From: Vagococcus hydrophili
Lineage (GTDB): Bacteria > Bacillota > Bacilli > Lactobacillales > Vagococcaceae
DNA: 64,000 nucleotides
Reading direction: 5' to 3'
Assembly (NCBI RefSeq): GCF_011304195.1
Contig: NZ_CP049887.1
Location: 868,001 to 932,000, forward strand
Shown here: one piece after another, positions 19,573-28,438 of the stretch
Layout of the letters: each line of letters begins with the position of its first letter
Numbering within the stretch: position 1 is the stretch's first letter
Translations under genes and position numbers: made by a program
The notes under the pieces: generated by a model
The model's input: the letters and a program-made list of their open reading frames with translations, nothing else
The model's database searches: none
Told to the model about the DNA's origin: nothing

Positions 19573-19696
19573 TGTAGTCCGGGTTCAAAAGGCAGCTCCT
19601 TCGGCAACTTCGCAAATACTAATCAATTCGAAATGCGTGAATTGTTTAGTATTCACTCCAGTTGCTCAGAGCTAAGCGCCGTTTTCACCACGCTAT
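19572..19696 (-). repeat. Dispersed hairpin repeat, full copy
   Basis: Second full copy downstream of yhaM, tandem with the next one. The arms read AGCTCTGAGCAACT and AGTTGCCGAAGGAGCT. The inner stem is ACTAA-CAATTC / GAATTG-TTAGT, different in sequence from the other copies but still paired. Confidence 0.8.
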
Positions 19697-19820
19697 TTAG
19701 TCTGGATTCAAAAGGCAGCTCTTTCGGTAACTTCAAAAATTAAAATTAATTCGAAAAGCGTGAATTATTTTTAATTTCCTCCAGTTACTCAGAGCTAGGC
19801 GCCGTTTTCATCACGCTATA
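19697..19820 (-). repeat. Dispersed hairpin repeat, full copy abutting yhaM
   Basis: First copy downstream of yhaM in the sense orientation. Its TATAGCG border contains the yhaM TAG stop. Arms AGCTCTGAGTAACT / AGTTACCGAAAGAGCT show a paired change (GAGTAACT with AGTTAC) relative to the neighbouring copy. The inner stem is AAAATTAATTC / GAATTATTTTT. Confidence 0.8.
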
Positions 19821-20757
19821 GTTTAGGTAAGTAAAAATTTCGGTTATCTAATCCGAAGATTCTCTCTGTGTATTCTCCTGGGTCTACTTGTTTTAGAGCA
19901 CCTAGCATCATTTGCATTGAGGCGTCTAAGTTATCTAAATGATGTAAAATTTCTGCTTCCATAATCTTAGGTCGGACTGGTGAACCATATTCTAATAACC
20001 CGTGATGCGCTAAAACAACATGTTTCAAGACAAGAATTTCTTCATCATCCTCAGAAATATTCAACTCCACACAGGCTTTAGTGATTTCTTCATCCACCAT
20101 CACAATGTGTCCAAGTAAATTTCCTGCCAATGTATATTCCGTACCAATCGGTCCAGATAATTCTTTGACTTTAGCAATATCATGTAAAATGACGCCTGCA
20201 TATAATAGGGAAGGATTCAATTCCACATATTGATTACACACACTTTTAGCAAGTTCTAACATTGTTACCGTGTGATACGCTAACCCACCCACAAAGGCAT
20301 GGTGATTTCTTTTTGCTGCTGGAAATTCAAAAAATTCTTTTTGATATTTTCCTACAATGTGTCTGACAATTCGGTGCCATTTAGCTTGGGTAATTTCAAA
20401 TAAAAAGGTATTAAATGTCTCTTTTAACTCTTCGACTTGAACAGGTGGTTTCTCCATATAAAGAGCCACATCATCCGGTTCACCGTCTTGAGTTAAACGT
20501 AAACTTAAAATTTTAATTTGTGGCATGTTTTGATAAACTTCTCGTTTACCTCCTAATAAAACCACTCTACCTGCTTTGAAATTCTCAATTTCTTCTTCTG
20601 ATGCGCCCCAATACTTCCCATCAATTGTTCCAGAAGTATCTTGAAAAGTGAAGGCGATGAATTTTTTACCATTTCTTGCGACTCTCACATCAGCCGTTTT
20701 TAATAATGTAAATAACTCAAAGGTTTCATCTACAGCTAATTCTCGTAACTTTTTCAA
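19816..20757 (-). CDS. yhaM: 3'-5' exoribonuclease YhaM
   Basis: Trims RNA 3' ends after termination in Firmicutes. An N-terminal OB-fold (residues ~15-95) precedes an HD domain with HAFVGGLAYHT and VILHDIAK (metal-binding HD pair), and later HHGL. 313 aa is normal. The start overlaps the end of yhaN by 4 bp. Two copies of the dispersed repeat and a half copy follow its stop before the terminator, so its mRNA probably carries them as 3' UTR. Confidence 0.94.
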   Translation of the reverse strand: MKKLRELAVDETFELFTLLKTADVRVARNGKKFIAFTFQDTSGTIDGKYWGASEEEIENFKAGRVVLLGGKREVYQNMPQIKILSLRLTQDGEPDDVALYMEKPPVQVEELKETFNTFLFEITQAKWHRIVRHIVGKYQKEFFEFPAAKRNHHAFVGGLAYHTVTMLELAKSVCNQYVELNPSLLYAGVILHDIAKVKELSGPIGTEYTLAGNLLGHIVMVDEEITKACVELNISEDDEEILVLKHVVLAHHGLLEYGSPVRPKIMEAEILHHLDNLDASMQMMLGALKQVDPGEYTERIFGLDNRNFYLPKL

Positions 20758-23504
20758 TTTAAACCATCCTTTCCAATTGTCACAATTGATAAATCATGTG
20801 CTTCAAAATAAGCTTTTACTGCTTGATCTGAAGATAAACAAATTACTTGGGTATGTTTACTAAAACCACTCAATAATTTAAACAATGTCACCTTACGTTT
20901 GGTATCAAAATGAAGCCAACCGTCATCAATAATCACCGGAGCTCCGTAATCTTCTGTATGTAAGTGCACGAAAGCTAGACGAAATGCCATGTATAACTGG
21001 TCTTTTGTTCCTGTAGATAATTGAATAATCGACCATCTCCGTTGCTCATTGTCTCTCACATACAGCTGACCATTATTCACTAAAACTTTCAGATAAGTAC
21101 CGTCTGTTAAGATTTTGAAGTATGAAGTGACTGTCGCAAGTAGCGCTGGTAATTGTTGATCTGATAAATATTGGAAGACATCTTGCGTTAATTCTTCCGC
21201 AATTTTATAAGTCATCCATTCATCAGATAAGTCACGAATCACAGATAATTGATTTTCTCGTTGTTGATATAACGTATCAAGAGAACCATTTTTTTCCATT
21301 TGACCCAATTCATATTTCAACGCTTGGAATTCATCTTGGTAACTACTAATTGTTTCAGCCAATTCATCTTCTTTATTTTTAATTCGAATTAAATGCTGAT
21401 TAATCTCAACTAACTTATAACTTTTAGCTAGATCAAAGTAACTTTCAATGGATAACTCAATTTCTGCTTTTCGAGATTGACTTGCTTTAGATAAATCTTG
21501 TTTCTTCAACCAAATCAACGCTTCATCAATCGTTGTTACTTGTGGTAAATCAATCATCGAAAGAACTTTGGTTTTACTATCCGTTAAGTTGTTTCGCAAA
21601 CTATTTAACTGAGATTGGAAGCTTTGGTGTGTATTACTAGATAAAGCTTGCTCTTTTAAATAAGTTTGTTGTTCGTCCACAAAGTGTTTCATTGCTTGAT
21701 AACTTTCTTTTGGTGTTCGATTTTCTAGGGGAATCCACTGTTTAGCAAATGATAATAAATCACTATAAGAGCCTAATACTCGGTCAATTTCTGCTAAATT
21801 TTTAGTCATCTCAGCTTCTTTTTCTTGAATCGTTTGGAGCTGTAGATAAATTGGAATGCGTGACAACCATAACGTCATGGTTTCTTTCATTGAAAAACCG
21901 TACGCTTCTGACCAGTCTTGTTTTTTATTTTGTAAACTAGCTAAGTTGGTTTCAATTCCTACCAATTGATTTTCAAGCTCATAAAGAGAATGTTCCACCT
22001 CATCTGATTCACTCAATTGAAGGAGATAATCTTCCTTAACTTCTTCTGGTGTTGACGTGCTTGTTTTTGTTTTACCTAATGTTAAAAAGCCAAATACACC
22101 TAAACCAACTAAAATAATGACTGGAAGATAAATCCATGTTTTACCTAAAGCTACCGCTAAGACTAAGAAAAGTAAGGCGACTGCAATCGCTAAGCCTGAA
22201 AACATTTTTTGGGTTAACGGATCAATTTTATTGCCTTGTTTAGTAGGATGTTTAACATCCGTTGATAGTTGATTTTCGACTGTTGTTAAAGCATAGTTCA
22301 TGTCTTTCTGACGAATCACTAAGCGACTTTTCTCGTTAGATAAAACGACTTTCTCACGTATCAATTCCTCTTCTTCTTTGGCAAGAGACATCATCTCTTC
22401 TTCCACATCATCTGATAAATTAATCGCAACAATTTCTTTTGATAAGCGGTACTTTTTGTAGAGCGTTTCTTTACTCTCTTGATATTCTAAAAGCTGCTCT
22501 TCTAAGAGTTGACGTCTTTCTGTCATCGACTCAACAGCTAATTGATCGTCTAGTAACTCTTCAAAAATTTGCTGGTTTTCAATATAGAAATGATAAGCAG
22601 GCGATTGTGTTTCTAATTGTTCGCCTTGGCTTTCTAACAGCTCTTTTTCCTTACCTAGTAAAAAGCGATAATTCCTAACTTCTTGATTAATTTCTTCAAG
22701 TTTTGAGGCATTCTCTTGATTATTTTCAGAGAACTCTTTTGTTAAAGATTCCCATTCAATAAACATTGGAAAACGTTTCTGCTGCTCTAAAATGGTTTTC
22801 TCTAAATCTGATTGATAGTTCTTCTCTTTTTCAGCTTCTTCCACTAACCCAGTCAACGTATTCATTCGTCTGGTTTTATCTTGATAAGTTGCCTCTTGAG
22901 ATTCCACTACTTCAATTTGTTGTTCAATTTTTTTAAGCTGACGCAATTTTTGATTGATTTCAGGCACACGTCCACTTGGTTTAAATAGCTTTTGACGCTC
23001 TTTCAAGAAGGTATCATTCATTTTCGTTAAACGTTCACTGCCTGTTAAGCCGACTGTTAACAAAAGATGTTGCAAGCGGACTTCGTTTAATTGATTCAAT
23101 TCAGATAACTGTTCTTGTTGGAAACTAAAGACTTGATCAAAAGCTTCTTTAGTCAGTGGCGCGATAATTTTTTCAAGAAGTAAGTCATTTCCTGTTTGAC
23201 CATTTTCTAAAGTCACCAACGCTTGACCTTTATTCTTCTCTTTAAAACGCTCAACGGTCACCTTTCCATAAACCTTATCTTCAAAAATCACCTTACCTCC
23301 GTAAATGGCACCATTCACAGGTGTAAAGTCACGAAGAATTTCTCGTTTTTTAGGAAAACCAAATAAAATGGTCCGAATGAATTGATAAACCGTTGATTTA
23401 CCCGCTTCATTCTCTCCAAAGAACAACTGATTCTCTGAATACACATCGAATACTTGATTATTAAATTTTCCAAACCCATCAATTTTTAGTTGTTGTAATT
23501 TCAT
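20754..23504 (-). CDS. yhaN: SbcC/YhaN-like ATPase
   Basis: SMC/Rad50-type ATPase expected to partner the YhaO nuclease in DNA repair. Walker A GENEAGKSTVYQF lies near residue 32. Long coiled coils fill the middle, interrupted at ~435-485 by a hydrophobic hairpin (SGLAIAVALLFLVLAV and YLPVIILVGLGVFGFL), typical of YhaN. The C-terminal signature LSTGTKDQLY and Walker B APVIIDDGW complete the site. 916 aa. It overlaps yhaO and yhaM by 4 bp each. Confidence 0.92.
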   Translation of the reverse strand: MKLQQLKIDGFGKFNNQVFDVYSENQLFFGENEAGKSTVYQFIRTILFGFPKKREILRDFTPVNGAIYGGKVIFEDKVYGKVTVERFKEKNKGQALVTLENGQTGNDLLLEKIIAPLTKEAFDQVFSFQQEQLSELNQLNEVRLQHLLLTVGLTGSERLTKMNDTFLKERQKLFKPSGRVPEINQKLRQLKKIEQQIEVVESQEATYQDKTRRMNTLTGLVEEAEKEKNYQSDLEKTILEQQKRFPMFIEWESLTKEFSENNQENASKLEEINQEVRNYRFLLGKEKELLESQGEQLETQSPAYHFYIENQQIFEELLDDQLAVESMTERRQLLEEQLLEYQESKETLYKKYRLSKEIVAINLSDDVEEEMMSLAKEEEELIREKVVLSNEKSRLVIRQKDMNYALTTVENQLSTDVKHPTKQGNKIDPLTQKMFSGLAIAVALLFLVLAVALGKTWIYLPVIILVGLGVFGFLTLGKTKTSTSTPEEVKEDYLLQLSESDEVEHSLYELENQLVGIETNLASLQNKKQDWSEAYGFSMKETMTLWLSRIPIYLQLQTIQEKEAEMTKNLAEIDRVLGSYSDLLSFAKQWIPLENRTPKESYQAMKHFVDEQQTYLKEQALSSNTHQSFQSQLNSLRNNLTDSKTKVLSMIDLPQVTTIDEALIWLKKQDLSKASQSRKAEIELSIESYFDLAKSYKLVEINQHLIRIKNKEDELAETISSYQDEFQALKYELGQMEKNGSLDTLYQQRENQLSVIRDLSDEWMTYKIAEELTQDVFQYLSDQQLPALLATVTSYFKILTDGTYLKVLVNNGQLYVRDNEQRRWSIIQLSTGTKDQLYMAFRLAFVHLHTEDYGAPVIIDDGWLHFDTKRKVTLFKLLSGFSKHTQVICLSSDQAVKAYFEAHDLSIVTIGKDGLN

Positions 23505-24709
23505 TGATCTGCCTCATTTTTAAAAATCATTTTGTCTTTAATTAACTGACTACTTTCGTTGACCAAATCAGCCATATCTTCTTGTTCCCAAGATAAATAC
23601 TTCGCAATCGTGCCCTGTAACATCAAGTCACCCACTGTTTTTTCAAAGTAGTCTTCCGCTTTATATTTTCTACCTAAATCATCAATTAATGTCGTTTCAA
23701 ATCCCATAATTAATTTGTCTGATGTGCTTTGATTTAGCCCTAAATCTTTCAACCATAATTTATTGCCCGACTGTCTGAGCAACTGGTCTTGTAAGTACAT
23801 CATGACTTCTTCTTTTTCTTTTAAAAGTAAGCTCGCATTTTCTGCAGTTGTGATCAAACGCGCTTCTAAAACAGTTAAAAGAAAACCATTTGCTGGGGTG
23901 AACAGTTCTTTTTCTAAAGCCACTAACAAATCTTTTTTATCTAATGTCTCTAAAATAGAAACTTCCTTCTTATGCCATTTTATGTTAGAAACATCTAACC
24001 ACTGATGATTAACTGATCCTTGTTTGATTTCAACCAACAACACGCCTTTGGTCTGATTTTCTTTCTTCGTATGTCCTTGTGGCGTTCCTGAGTAAGCAAC
24101 TACAGGGTTCGTCGAAAGAATCTCGCTCTTATGAATATGTCCTAATGCCCAATAATCATAGCTTGCAGGCAACTCACTTGGTGTAAATGGTGCATAATTT
24201 TTCGAATTATCCCCATGATAAAAACCAATATGATAGGTTGTTTCAAAGTTTCTTTTTGGATAAAAAGGTGCCATTGACTGATTAATCCATTGGTTTTCAT
24301 AAGAAAAACCACTGATTGAAACAGACTCACCATTTTTTAGTTGAATCGTTTTGGTTTGGACTTCTTCTTTTTTAAAAAGAATCACATTATCTGGCCACTC
24401 AAACCAATAACGATTTTTTGTATAATAATCATGATTCCCAAAAGAAAGAACGACTTTAATCTCTGCTTGTTCTAATCTTTCAAATTGAGTCATGATAGCT
24501 TTTTGTGTGTGGATAGACGACTGTGCTTGATGAAATGTATCTCCTACGATTAGCAAGAAATCAACTTTTTCTTCAAGACAGCGGTCCACTATTTCTGATA
24601 AAACATCTTGATTGGACGTTTTCAGTAAAGTTTGAATGTCAGTTTTATCTGAATCAATGCCTGAAAAGGGTTGGTCAATATGTAAATCAGCCGTATGAAT
24701 AAATTTCAT
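23501..24709 (-). CDS. yhaO: DNA repair exonuclease, SbcD/YhaO-like
   Basis: Mre11-type metallophosphoesterase. Metal-binding motifs are in order: HTADLHID, VGDTFH, SFGNHD and GHIHK. I chose ATG 24709 (MKFIHTADLH) with GGAG 8 nt upstream rather than the GTG three codons earlier. 402 aa. It is the first gene of the yhaO-yhaN-yhaM operon; all junctions overlap by 4 bp. Confidence 0.93.
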   Translation of the reverse strand: MKFIHTADLHIDQPFSGIDSDKTDIQTLLKTSNQDVLSEIVDRCLEEKVDFLLIVGDTFHQAQSSIHTQKAIMTQFERLEQAEIKVVLSFGNHDYYTKNRYWFEWPDNVILFKKEEVQTKTIQLKNGESVSISGFSYENQWINQSMAPFYPKRNFETTYHIGFYHGDNSKNYAPFTPSELPASYDYWALGHIHKSEILSTNPVVAYSGTPQGHTKKENQTKGVLLVEIKQGSVNHQWLDVSNIKWHKKEVSILETLDKKDLLVALEKELFTPANGFLLTVLEARLITTAENASLLLKEKEEVMMYLQDQLLRQSGNKLWLKDLGLNQSTSDKLIMGFETTLIDDLGRKYKAEDYFEKTVGDLMLQGTIAKYLSWEQEDMADLVNESSQLIKDKMIFKNEADQ

Positions 24710-24768
24710 CTGTATCACTCCTTCTATACATCATACCTATTTCTTACCTTTTTTTCTATAAAAAAACA

Positions 24769-24803
24769 ATGGGGAAGCTAAGTTTTTTACTTAACCTCCC
24801 CTA
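24769..24803 (-). terminator. Terminator after yheA
   Basis: GGGGAGGTTAAGT pairs with ACTTA-CTTCCCC across an A5 loop and is followed by a T7 run on the minus strand. Confidence 0.85.
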
Positions 24804-24809
24804 TTAGTT

Positions 24810-25160
24810 CTATTCACCCATTTGATATAATTCTTGAACAGGTTTCATGATGATACGGTTTAAGTCGTTAACGATCATGCTGAAAGCTTGCTCTTTTTGC
24901 ATTAAATCTTGAATGACTGCAGCGTCTTGAACTTTAGCTGCCATTTCTTGTGCTTTTAAAACATCTTCTTCAGATAATTCTAAGCCTTGCATTTGTTTTT
25001 GTTGTAATTCCATTTGTAACTCTTGGAAACTTTGGAACAAGTTAAAAGATTCTTCTTCTTTTTTCATTGTAGCAAAGGCTTCTTTTAAAGCGATAAATTC
25101 GTCCATTTCACGAATTTCGCGTTCGATTTGATTGGCACTATCATAAATATTAACAGTCAT
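24810..25160 (-). CDS. YlbF/YheA family protein (UPF0342)
   Basis: 116 aa, all helical, of the YlbF/YmcA/YheA family. Bacillus YlbF and YmcA affect RNase Y and competence or biofilm; this sequence, ending [12 protein letters not shown], is closer to YheA, whose role is unknown. It lies between the PBP gene and the yha operon, with its own terminator. Confidence 0.85.
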   Translation of the reverse strand: MTVNIYDSANQIEREIREMDEFIALKEAFATMKKEEESFNLFQSFQELQMELQQKQMQGLELSEEDVLKAQEMAAKVQDAAVIQDLMQKEQAFSMIVNDLNRIIMKPVQELYQMGE

Positions 25161-25229
25161 GAGATAAGCTCCTTTAAATTTAAATTCTTCCCGTCTATTG
25201 TAACATTGTTAAAGGTAAAAACCTACCCA

Positions 25230-27371
25230 TTACTGTGTCACTTTATTCCAAAAACCGTTCCACATTTCACCAGCTGTATCGACACCTTTTTTAATGCCAT
25301 CGCCTATGGTATTCGCACCTTCTTTAACTTTATCGCCAATGTCATTAATCGACTCACCAATACTTGAATTTTTACCACTTTCTTTTTCGGTTTGTTGTTC
25401 TTGCGTCACATCTCCCACGGTAAATGGTGTGTTCGGTGAAGCAGCTAAAATCCGTTGGGTTTCATCTTTAAAGATACTCGATAAGTTGCTACCACTACTT
25501 CCCGTTAAGAAGTGATCTGGTCCGCTCTTATCAAAACCAATCCATGTTGAAACCACCACGTCTGGGGTATATCCGATAATCCATTGATCTTTAGACATCC
25601 CATCAGCATTAATATTTTCTGTGGTTCCTGTTTTCCCAGCAATCGTGTAGCCAGCAGGTTTAGCTTCAATCCCAGTTCCTGAACTGAAAACACCTTGCAG
25701 CATGCCAGTCATCTCATCTGCAACTTCTGGGGTTGTAACACGTTTTGATTTAGCTTTTTCATTTTCGTAAATAATAACCCCATTAGCATCCTCAATTTTA
25801 GTAATAAAATGAGGCTCCATCTTTTGACCTTGATTAGCAAACACGCCGTAAGCACTAGCCATATTAAGAGGTGTCGTTCCTTTAGTTAAACCACCTAAAG
25901 CAAGTCCAGGATATTTATCTTTTTCATCTAGCTTAATACCGAACTGCTCCGTTTTCTTAAAGCCACGATCAATACCGATTTCATTTAATAACCAAACAGC
26001 AGGCGCATTTAAACTTTGGATGATTGATTGGGTCATCGTTGCTTCACCTGAGTAAGTTCTCGAATAATTCTGAACGTCATAGTAACTTTGCGCTTCATCC
26101 TTTAAAATATCATCTGGTTTATATCCTGCTTCAAGAGCGGGTGTGTAAACTGAAATTGGTTTTAAAGTTGAGCCAGGTGAAAGATAAGATTGTGTGGCAC
26201 GATTCCACCCACGGTACGTATAATCACCACGTCCACCCACAATTCCCATCACACCACCTGTTTTAGGGTTTAATGCAACCGATGCTCCTTGAACAATGGC
26301 GCCATCACTAGCTGCTTGTGGGAATAGACTATCATTCGCAAAGGTTTGATCCATGCCGATTTGATACTGTTGATCTAAGGTTGTAAAGATTTTGTACCCA
26401 CCTGTCGAAAGATCTGTATCTTTTAAGCCAGATTTATCCACTGCCTCAGCAATTACCGCATCAAAGTAATACGGATATTTATATGAGTCATGTTCTGGTT
26501 GATACGCGTCATGAATTTCTAAAGGTTGCTTCATTAAATTATCTGCGGTTGCTTTGTCTAATTTACCATTATCTACCATCACTGAAAGAACTGTATCACG
26601 GCGATTAATCGCACTTTCCATATCATCAATTGGGTTATACAGATTAGGTCCCTTAAGCATCCCCACTAACACGGCAGCCTCATCAATGGTCACATCACTA
26701 GCATTTTTACCGAAGTATTTGAGTGAAGCATCTTGAATCCCAAAGACCCCATTACCAAAGTAAGCTTTGTTTAAGTACATCTCTAAAATCTCATCTTTAG
26801 TATATTCTTTCTCAATTTCAATCGCTAAAAATAACTCTCTCGCCTTTCTCGTCATGGTTTGATCTTGGGTTAAAAAGGCATTTTTAGCTAATTGTTGCGT
26901 AATGGTACTACCGCCCCCACCACTATTGTTTCGGCGAACAACTTTTCTCACCATGGCACGGGAAATCCCTTTAATACTGTAGCCTTTATGCTTGTAGAAA
27001 TCACGATCCTCTGTAGAAATCAACGCATCTTTAATGTAGGGTGAAATATTATTAAACTCCACAAAACTCCCCTTAGATCCGTATTTAGCTAAGGTTCCAG
27101 CTTCGTCTCCGTCCTTATCATAAATGGTCGTTACTTGTTCTAACCCTGTTTTAAGACTTGAAACATTGGTACTTTTTGCTAAATAAAACAAATAAATACT
27201 TGTTACTAAGACAACGGTCATTGTTACCAATATCAAAATTTTATTAATATGATACTTCTTCCAAATTCGTTTTCTACCTGCTCTAAATTTTTGTAAATGA
27301 GGTTTAAACCACATCCAAAACTGTGCAGCATATTTCTTTATGCTCTCCCAAATTTTCTTAATATTATCCAT
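25230..27371 (-). CDS. Class A penicillin-binding protein (PBP1A/2A family)
   Basis: Bifunctional peptidoglycan glycosyltransferase/transpeptidase. Cytoplasmic basic tail, one membrane helix (about 46-66), then glycosyltransferase motifs STEDRDFYKHKG and GGSTITQQLAKN. The transpeptidase domain has SPGSTLKP (nucleophile Ser), SLN, and AGKTGTTEN (KTG box). A ~60-residue Ser/Gly/Lys-rich C-terminal tail follows. 713 aa. It is monocistronic or leads into yheA (69 nt gap). Confidence 0.93.
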   Translation of the reverse strand: MDNIKKIWESIKKYAAQFWMWFKPHLQKFRAGRKRIWKKYHINKILILVTMTVVLVTSIYLFYLAKSTNVSSLKTGLEQVTTIYDKDGDEAGTLAKYGSKGSFVEFNNISPYIKDALISTEDRDFYKHKGYSIKGISRAMVRKVVRRNNSGGGGSTITQQLAKNAFLTQDQTMTRKARELFLAIEIEKEYTKDEILEMYLNKAYFGNGVFGIQDASLKYFGKNASDVTIDEAAVLVGMLKGPNLYNPIDDMESAINRRDTVLSVMVDNGKLDKATADNLMKQPLEIHDAYQPEHDSYKYPYYFDAVIAEAVDKSGLKDTDLSTGGYKIFTTLDQQYQIGMDQTFANDSLFPQAASDGAIVQGASVALNPKTGGVMGIVGGRGDYTYRGWNRATQSYLSPGSTLKPISVYTPALEAGYKPDDILKDEAQSYYDVQNYSRTYSGEATMTQSIIQSLNAPAVWLLNEIGIDRGFKKTEQFGIKLDEKDKYPGLALGGLTKGTTPLNMASAYGVFANQGQKMEPHFITKIEDANGVIIYENEKAKSKRVTTPEVADEMTGMLQGVFSSGTGIEAKPAGYTIAGKTGTTENINADGMSKDQWIIGYTPDVVVSTWIGFDKSGPDHFLTGSSGSNLSSIFKDETQRILAASPNTPFTVGDVTQEQQTEKESGKNSSIGESINDIGDKVKEGANTIGDGIKKGVDTAGEMWNGFWNKVTQ

Positions 27372-27550
27372 TTTAACTCCTCATTGTTCGTTTTATTATC
27401 CTCATTCTAACATATACTACTTATTAGATGATGCGGCTAAAGCCTTAACTTCTTAATGCTAGCCTATCTTAACATGAAGTTGTTAACAAAATATGTTACA
27501 ATTTTAAAAAATATATAAAGTTTTATAAATATGTCGGACAGGAGTTTTAC

Positions 27551-28438
27551 ATGAAGTTCACATTTACGCTATCTAAAGAGCTTACCCCCATGCCATTAAC
27601 CGAAGTTTTAGAAAAAGAATGGCTGATACCTAGAAAAGTTAGACATTTTTTAAGAGTCAGAAAAAACGTTGAGGTTAATCAAATGCCTGCCATGTTTCAT
27701 CAAATCATCCAGCCAGGTGATTCAGTTACCCTGACTTTTGAAGAGACAGATTATCCAACACCTACAATACTCTTAGGAAATGCTAAAAATATTAACCCGA
27801 TTTGGGAAGACGAGCACTTGATTATTCTTAATAAAAAACACGGGCAAAAAACACATCCTAATCAACCGGAGGAAACAGATACCCTACTCAACGATTTAGC
27901 AGCCTACTTAAAACCTAAAAATCAACTACCTTACGTGGTTCACCGTTTAGATAAAGAAACCAGTGGAGCAATTGTTTTTGCTAAAAACCCGGTTATCCTT
28001 CCAGTTCTTGGTCGAATGCTAGAGAAAAAAGAAATCCACCGCGTTTACGAAGCTGAGATTGAGGGGCGTTTACCTAAAGATACTCTTTGTATTAATAAAA
28101 AAATTGGACGTGATCGTCACGACAGGCGAAAACGAGTCATTGATGAAAGAGGTGGTCAAGTCGCCATCACCCACGTCTCAACTCAACAAAATACGGGAAA
28201 AACAAGCTGGGTTTCTTGTTGGCTTGATACTGGACGAACGCACCAAATCCGAGTTCATCTCGCCTCACTGGGTAAACCAATTTTAGGCGATCCTTTGTAT
28301 CATCCAAGACCTAATACAAGAGCACGACTACAACTCCACGCTAGAGAATTACGCTTAATACATCCCTTTACAAGAGAAGAGATCCATGTGAAGGCAGAAC
28401 CTTTTCTTTCTGAGGAGAAATATCGAGTAGGAGAATAA
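27551..28438 (+). CDS. RluA/RluD-family 23S rRNA pseudouridine synthase, 3' end altered by intron insertion
   Basis: Converts uridine to pseudouridine in RNA. An S4-like N-terminus (residues 1-60) precedes the RluA core with HRLDKETSGAIVF (catalytic Asp) and GRTHQIRVHLASLG. The ATG has CAGGAG 6 nt upstream. The last residues YRVGE and the stop are encoded by the antisense of the group II intron. If the intron is removed, the frame reads SEEK then TAA, so the original protein was 5 residues shorter and ended just before its terminator at 30286. Function is probably unaffected. Confidence 0.92.
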   Translation: MKFTFTLSKELTPMPLTEVLEKEWLIPRKVRHFLRVRKNVEVNQMPAMFHQIIQPGDSVTLTFEETDYPTPTILLGNAKNINPIWEDEHLIILNKKHGQKTHPNQPEETDTLLNDLAAYLKPKNQLPYVVHRLDKETSGAIVFAKNPVILPVLGRMLEKKEIHRVYEAEIEGRLPKDTLCINKKIGRDRHDRRKRVIDERGGQVAITHVSTQQNTGKTSWVSCWLDTGRTHQIRVHLASLGKPILGDPLYHPRPNTRARLQLHARELRLIHPFTREEIHVKAEPFLSEEKYRVGE